The notes beneath the pieces are model-generated. The model was not told the origin of the DNA and ran no database searches. It was given only the letters and a program-made list of their open reading frames with translations. A stretch of DNA of 56,340 nt from M10-OD1-4 sp038061695 (GTDB lineage Bacteria; Patescibacteriota; Minisyncoccia; GWC2-36-17; M10-OD1-4): NCBI GenBank assembly GCA_038061695.1, contig JBBTYT010000006.1:1-56340 (forward strand). Direction: 5' to 3'. This document shows positions 53,159-56,340 of this stretch, one piece after another (the first letter of the stretch is position 1; the number at the start of each line of letters is the position of its first letter). Both the position numbers and the translations under genes were made by a program.

Positions 53159-53673
53159 ACCAGCTTGCAAATATAATAAATATATCAGGATTATCTTGGG
53201 ATATTTTAGCTTTTTGTTTTTTGATATTTGTTTCTCTTTTATACGGAATGCTTCTTGGTAAAAATAGAATAATTCTTACAATTCTAAGCACATATATATC
53301 ATTTGCTATTTTATCCGTTTTTCCTCTTTTTTATCTTCAAAGTTTTTTTGTAGATAGAATATTTTTTCTTAAATTATCTCTCTTTTTGATTTTTATGGTT
53401 TTATCATTTATATTTTTAAATAGGTCATTTTTCGGCAAGCTTTTTAAAGTTTCAAAAGCTTTATATAATACATCTTTTTTAAAAATTACTCTTCTATCTT
53501 TTGCTCAGATCGGGCTTTTTATGAGTATATTATTTACAATGGTAGTATCAGAAAAAGTCGCAAAAATAACAAATTTAACAGAGTTGATTTTTGTTAGTCA
53601 GACAGCTCAAGTCATCTGGTTTATAATTCCTTTGGTATTGCTAGGTTTTTTCAAAAATAGGTCAGCAGAGTAA
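53155..53673 (+). CDS. CvpA-like small membrane protein
   Basis: The 172-residue protein has four predicted membrane segments. The first, SWDILAFCFLIFVSLLYGMLLG followed by ILTILSTYISFAIL, resembles the start of CvpA (colicin V production) proteins, but the match is weak. It starts inside the dnaJ stop and is the last gene of the HrcA operon before tRNA-Ala. Role unknown. Confidence 0.6.
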   Translation: MNQLANIINISGLSWDILAFCFLIFVSLLYGMLLGKNRIILTILSTYISFAILSVFPLFYLQSFFVDRIFFLKLSLFLIFMVLSFIFLNRSFFGKLFKVSKALYNTSFLKITLLSFAQIGLFMSILFTMVVSEKVAKITNLTELIFVSQTAQVIWFIIPLVLLGFFKNRSAE

Positions 53674-53686
53674 TGATCTTTATATA

Positions 53687-53715
53687 TTGATTTTTATTGG
53701 AGTCTAGTATATAAT
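53687..53715 (+). promoter_or_regulatory. Promoter of tRNA-Ala
   Basis: TTGATT (53687-53692), a 17-base spacer and a perfect TATAAT (53710-53715). The tRNA begins 50 bases downstream. Confidence 0.72.
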
Positions 53716-53764
53716 AAAACTCATCCTATTCTCTATTTGTCTAATTGATTGACATATATAATAT

Positions 53765-53840
53765 GGGCCGGTAGCTCACCTGGTAGAGCGCCTCGCTTGC
53801 ACCGAGGAGGTAGCGGGTTCAAGTCCTGTCCGGTCCACCA
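53765..53840 (+). tRNA. tRNA-Ala (anticodon TGC)
   Basis: The 76-base cloverleaf has acceptor stem GGGCCGG/CCGGTCC (one G-U), D arm GCTC...GAGC, anticodon arm CCTCG-CTTGCAC-CGAGG with anticodon TGC, TTCAAGT T-loop and an encoded CCA end. The accessory genes begin 6 bases after the CCA. Confidence 0.96.
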
Positions 53841-53845
53841 AAATT

Positions 53846-54268
53846 ATGAGACTACAACGAAAATTAGTAAAATTACTTCAGAGCTATTACGAAAATAGTG
53901 GAGTTACTCCGACGCGTAAGGAGTTTTTGAACTTTGTCCTTTCACGAAAAACTACAAATAAAAAGGAAAAATTAGAAAGGATATTTAATGATGCTTTAGG
54001 AGACTGCATAGAAGGACCATTCCAGTATATTGGTTATGCTGATCCTTATACAAGAGAAAAACTTAAAGTTACTTTGGAAGGGAGAGATTTTATAGGTTTT
54101 GGCGGTTTCTTCCAGGAGTTTTTCAAGAGGAGAGATAAGTTATCAATGTTCGTGCTTGGAGGTGGCGTAGCTACTATAGTTTCCATAGTGGTATGGATAG
54201 TTTCCATAGTGGTATGGATAGTTGGTAGGGTTAGTATGGTTAGAAGCTTATTAAATGATTTATTATGA
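53846..54268 (+). CDS. Small helix-turn-helix-like membrane protein of the nuclease cassette
   Basis: The 140-residue protein has a helical N-terminus (RLQRKLVKLLQSYYENSGVT), then a winged-helix-like segment ending LKVTLEGRDFIGFGGFF, and a C-terminal membrane segment built from a repeated SIVVWIV unit. The membrane part comes from two tandem 21-bp copies in the DNA. I recognise no family. It starts 5 bases after tRNA-Ala and overlaps the nuclease-like gene by 4 bases (ATGA), so the two form a coupled pair. It could be a membrane-bound sensor or regulator of the nuclease. Confidence 0.62.
   Translation: MRLQRKLVKLLQSYYENSGVTPTRKEFLNFVLSRKTTNKKEKLERIFNDALGDCIEGPFQYIGYADPYTREKLKVTLEGRDFIGFGGFFQEFFKRRDKLSMFVLGGGVATIVSIVVWIVSIVVWIVGRVSMVRSLLNDLL
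54176..54217 (+). repeat. Two perfect tandem 21-bp copies within the small membrane gene
   Basis: The unit beginning ATAGTTTCCATAGTGG occurs at 54176-54196 and again at 54197-54217, followed by a partial third start. Being 21 bp it keeps the frame and duplicates a SIVVWIV segment, lengthening the membrane helix. Confidence 0.9.
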
Positions 54269-55248
54269 AAATCAAATTTACAAAAATTATTTTTTTATTT
54301 ATTGTAATTTCGTTTATTTCCACGCACAACGCCCATGCTCAATCCTGTAACTCTTTGAAAGAGATTTTTGAAAATTTAGATTATTGTGATAATAAGCAAA
54401 TTTCTATTGGAGGAGCTATTTCTGAAATACTGGATTATACTACTCTTAGTGGGTCAAAATATCTTTTTGGCTTTTGGATGATTGATGAGAACAAGAATAG
54501 GATACGCGTTGTAAGTGCCGATGAGATGGTTTTAATTGATGGAAATGTTGTGATAGTTGATGGCAGGTATTACAAGAAATTATATGCTGATGGTTTAAAC
54601 TTAGACGATACTATTGTTGCTTCAAGCGATAATATACAAGTGGTTTTAACCGCTAGAGAGTTATGGAATGACATACTCGGACCATACGGAGAGTCTTTGA
54701 ATACTGGTAAAAAGCTAGCCATTTGGAACAAATCATTTATTGCTATCACCCCATTATTTTCGGCGATAGCATTTTACTTCGGTCTCATGTTTTATAAGCG
54801 TAGACAATATAAAGGAATAAGTTTTGAAGGTTATGTGGAAAATCTTTTCAACAAACAAGAGTGGCGCATTGCGGAAAGTAATGCTTATAGAAAACTTGGA
54901 CGATGGGTGGAGTCATATAGCAATCCTGATTTTGTCTTTATCCACCGAAAAACAAATAAACGAATAGCGGTTGAGTGTAAATATAAATCCGTATCGCGAA
55001 AAGAAAATGATAGATTGTTTTGGGCATACGAAGATCAGATTGAAAACTATCAAAACTTTTCTACAAAAAAAGGAGTTCCTGTTTTTGTGGTTATCGGTAT
55101 TGGTGGCAGACCAAAAAATCCGAAAAAGATTTTTCTTGCACCATTGTCTCTCGTCAAATATCCTGATGTAAAAATGAATTATTTGCAAAAATTTGAGCGT
55201 GATCCCAGAAAACCTTTTTTATTCAATGGCGATGGAAATTTAATTTAA
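54265..55248 (+). CDS. Transmembrane PD-(D/E)XK nuclease-like protein with extracytoplasmic OB-like domain
   Basis: A signal peptide or first membrane segment (residues 7-24) is followed by an extracytoplasmic domain at about 28-130 (Cys28, Cys41; ISIGGAISEILDYT, LFGFWMIDENKNRIRVV, VVIVDGRYYKKLY) that looks like a small OB-fold. A membrane segment lies at about 157-177 and a basic RRQYKG stop-transfer follows. The C-terminal domain is like Mrr or other PD-(D/E)XK nucleases: ISFEGYVENLF, NPDFVFI (Asp222), IAVECKYK (Glu237, Lys239), and a later PVFVVIGIGG strand. The topology would put the nuclease in the cytoplasm. It could act in DNA uptake or defence. No homologous system is known to me. Confidence 0.68.
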   Translation: MKIKFTKIIFLFIVISFISTHNAHAQSCNSLKEIFENLDYCDNKQISIGGAISEILDYTTLSGSKYLFGFWMIDENKNRIRVVSADEMVLIDGNVVIVDGRYYKKLYADGLNLDDTIVASSDNIQVVLTARELWNDILGPYGESLNTGKKLAIWNKSFIAITPLFSAIAFYFGLMFYKRRQYKGISFEGYVENLFNKQEWRIAESNAYRKLGRWVESYSNPDFVFIHRKTNKRIAVECKYKSVSRKENDRLFWAYEDQIENYQNFSTKKGVPVFVVIGIGGRPKNPKKIFLAPLSLVKYPDVKMNYLQKFERDPRKPFLFNGDGNLI

Positions 55249-55430
55249 ATAACTTTATGTCGATAAAAATAGAAAAAGATTTGTAGATAGAAATGTCAAA
55301 AATGTTCGAGCAAATAATATAATGACCACCAAACGAAACATTGTCGGAATTAAATAAATAGACACTTTGTTCGGTATGTAATATCGGCAAAAGCGATTTA
55401 GAATAAAACTATGGCAAAAAGAAAACAACC
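55249..55430. other. Non-coding gap before the RAYT element
   Basis: No gene of useful length is seen. There is an ATG at 55411 followed by only 12 further codons, ending inside the first repeat, which I regard as chance. The base composition here is a little less AT-rich than the core region. Confidence 0.4.
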
Positions 55431-55446
55431 AGGTAATAGGGGTCAG

Positions 55447-55506
55447 AGGTAATAGGGGTCAGGTACCTTTTATTTAAGGTAATAGGGGTCAGGTACCTTT
55501 TATTTA
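55447..55506 (+). repeat. Two tandem 30-bp copies of the left RAYT end
   Basis: A 30-bp unit starting AGGTAATAGGGGTCAGG and ending CCTTTTATTTA occurs at 55447-55476 and again at 55477-55506 without a mismatch. Its first 16 bases also occur at 55431-55446. GGTACC in the unit is palindromic. Confidence 0.93.
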
Positions 55507-55532
55507 ATGTATATGTATGATAAACTAGTTTC

Positions 55533-56207
55533 ATGCCAAGAATAAATAGAATTGATGTAGGAGATATAATATATCACGTAATAAATCGTGCAAATGCACG
55601 CATTCAAATATTTGATAATGATGAAGACTATGAATTATTTCAAAAAGTTTTAGAACAAGCAAAAGGAAAATACAATATGAGAATACTTTCATATTGTATA
55701 ATGCCAAACCATTGGCATTTAGTTTTATACCCAAAAAAAGATGGAGATGTGGGAAGATTCATGCAATGGTTAACTTTAACGCATACTCAAAGATGGCACG
55801 CACAACACAATACAATAGGACAAGGGCATCTTTATCAAGGAAGATACAAAGCATTTCTCATACAAACAAATGAATATCTCCTTCAGTTATTTAGATATGT
55901 AGAAAGAAATGCTCTAAGATCTAATATTGTAAAAAGAGCAGAAGATTGGAAATGGTCCAGTTTATATATTAAAGAAAGAGGGAATAAAGAACAGAAGAAT
56001 ATTTTAAGTAAATGGCCAATAGAAATACCGATAAACTATTTAAAGCTTGTAAACGAACCTCAGACGGCAAAAGAATTAGAAAGCTTAAGGTATTCAGTAA
56101 ACAAGGGAAAGCCTTACGGAAAAGATGATTGGACAAACAGAGTGATCGATAAATTTAAGTTGGGTTCAACATTACGCAAAGCAGGAAGGCCTAAAAAAGG
56201 TACCTGA
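55533..56207 (+). CDS. REP-associated tyrosine transposase (Y1/IS200-like family)
   Basis: The 224-residue protein begins MPRINRIDVGDIIYHVINRAN, typical of RAYTs, and carries the HUH motif in IMPNHWHLVLYP. The catalytic Tyr is likely in LFRYVERNALRSNIV. GHLYQGRYKAFLI and WKWSSLYI are family motifs. It ends AGRPKKGT, with the last codons lying inside the right-end repeat. It nicks and moves single-stranded REP-like DNA. The length is normal and the frame intact, so it may be active. Confidence 0.92.
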   Translation: MPRINRIDVGDIIYHVINRANARIQIFDNDEDYELFQKVLEQAKGKYNMRILSYCIMPNHWHLVLYPKKDGDVGRFMQWLTLTHTQRWHAQHNTIGQGHLYQGRYKAFLIQTNEYLLQLFRYVERNALRSNIVKRAEDWKWSSLYIKERGNKEQKNILSKWPIEIPINYLKLVNEPQTAKELESLRYSVNKGKPYGKDDWTNRVIDKFKLGSTLRKAGRPKKGT

Positions 56208-56286
56208 CACCATATTTTCCATATTTTCTGGGTTCAACATTACGCAAAGCAGGAAGGCCTAAAAAAGGTACCTGACACCATATTTT
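56161..56286 (+). repeat. Perfect 58-bp duplication of the transposase 3' end
   Basis: The 58 bases at 56161-56218, covering the last codons of the transposase and the right end, are repeated without change at 56229-56286, 68 bases later. The copies are separated by 10 bases. Confidence 0.93.
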
Positions 56287-56340
56287 TCAATTCTGACTCG
56301 GTTTTGCGAAAACTATTTTTCTGGGGATTTGGATTTGGCA
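56287..56340. other. Sequence after the RAYT element to the window edge
   Basis: These 54 bases hold no recognisable gene or signal. They may be the start of the next accessory region. Confidence 0.3.

Larger units (their letters stand above)
55431..56286 (+). mobile_element. REP-associated tyrosine transposase (RAYT) element with inverted ends
   Basis: The left end GGGGTCAGGTACCTTTT (in two tandem copies, 55447-55506, plus a partial one) and the right end AAAAGGTACCTGACACC (copies near 56197-56212 and 56265-56280) are inverted repeats of each other. They flank the Y1-transposase gene. This is the layout of RAYT and its REP sequences, in which the transposase recognises short palindromic ends. 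Both ends are duplicated in tandem here. Confidence 0.86.

Noticed and set aside
55411..55452. Tiny frame MAKRKQPGNRGQR before the RAYT element
   Set aside because: Only 13 codons, and its second half is the repeat sequence. No sign of translation.
1..56340. CRISPR array
   Set aside because: No regularly spaced repeats with unique spacers were seen. The only clustered repeats are the RAYT ends, the 21-bp duplication and the AAGGA array, none with spacers. No cas-like gene is present.
1..56340. Alternative genetic code with TGA read as an amino acid
   Set aside because: Several genes end with TGA (for example at 16946-16948 and 17857-like contexts such as 19857-19859) and none needs TGA readthrough, so the standard bacterial code fits.

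Overview
This window reads as a piece of a Patescibacteria (Candidate Phyla Radiation) genome, most likely Parcubacteria-like. It is strongly AT-rich and compact. Almost every gene lies on the + strand with overlaps or gaps of a few bases; efp is the only clear minus-strand gene. TGA serves as a stop codon, so the code is the standard bacterial one rather than the TGA-glycine code of Gracilibacteria. Lineage-typical signs are an EF-P with an MQQRKP tip, a sigma-region-4/HARE-HTH fusion, a TraG/HerA-like ATPase with a C-terminal zinc ribbon beside a membrane partner, lamin-tail surface proteins, a giant repetitive surface protein, and several O-antigen-ligase/TPR proteins in a row. Shine-Dalgarno sequences are rare, and several genes have a TATAAT box 6 to 9 bases before the start codon.

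Layout. 1-4746: DNA repair and tRNA genes (3' end of nfo, tgt, xseA, xseB, a DEDDy exonuclease, a cysteine desulfurase). 4752-8943: clpB behind a perfect CIRCE operator, then a membrane protein and a degenerate trypsin-like membrane protein. 8976-10941: a winged-helix protein and a 1.1 kb gene-free stretch holding 11-bp-phased AAGGA repeats, two perfect DnaA boxes, two tandem promoters and a structured leader. 10942-21760: the large S-layer-like protein followed by three tandem O-antigen-ligase/TPR paralogues and a TPR membrane protein, a possible surface glycosylation unit. 21764-29284: Nudix hydrolase, secD, secF, the sigma4/HARE protein, the TraG/HerA pair, and efp on the opposite strand. 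29409-37040: family-4 uracil-DNA glycosylase, lamin-tail protein, murC, metallopeptidase, murB, a previously easily missed 34-residue histone-like gene, and obg. 37090-41428: small membrane and hypothetical proteins plus an SbcD/SbcC-like pair in which the SbcC partner has a membrane hairpin. 41442-47170: L10 leader with attenuator, rplJ, rplL, then atpB-E-F-H-A-G with no atpD or atpC following. 47218-53673: greA, then the CIRCE-controlled hrcA-grpE-dnaK-(membrane protein)-dnaJ-(membrane protein) operon. 53765-56340: tRNA-Ala, then an accessory tail with a two-gene membrane-nuclease cassette and a REP-associated tyrosine transposase (RAYT) with duplicated ends.

How it fits together. HrcA probably represses both its own operon and clpB, because both promoters place the -35 box inside the CIRCE spacer. 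The surface protein and the metallopeptidase share the same duplicated module, which suggests a common way of sitting on the cell surface. The accessory end after tRNA-Ala is the best place to look for something undescribed: a periplasmic OB-like domain, a membrane span and a cytoplasmic PD-(D/E)XK nuclease in one protein, translationally coupled to a small membrane protein.

No similarity search, folding or skew computation was run. All assignments come from reading the sequence and its translations.
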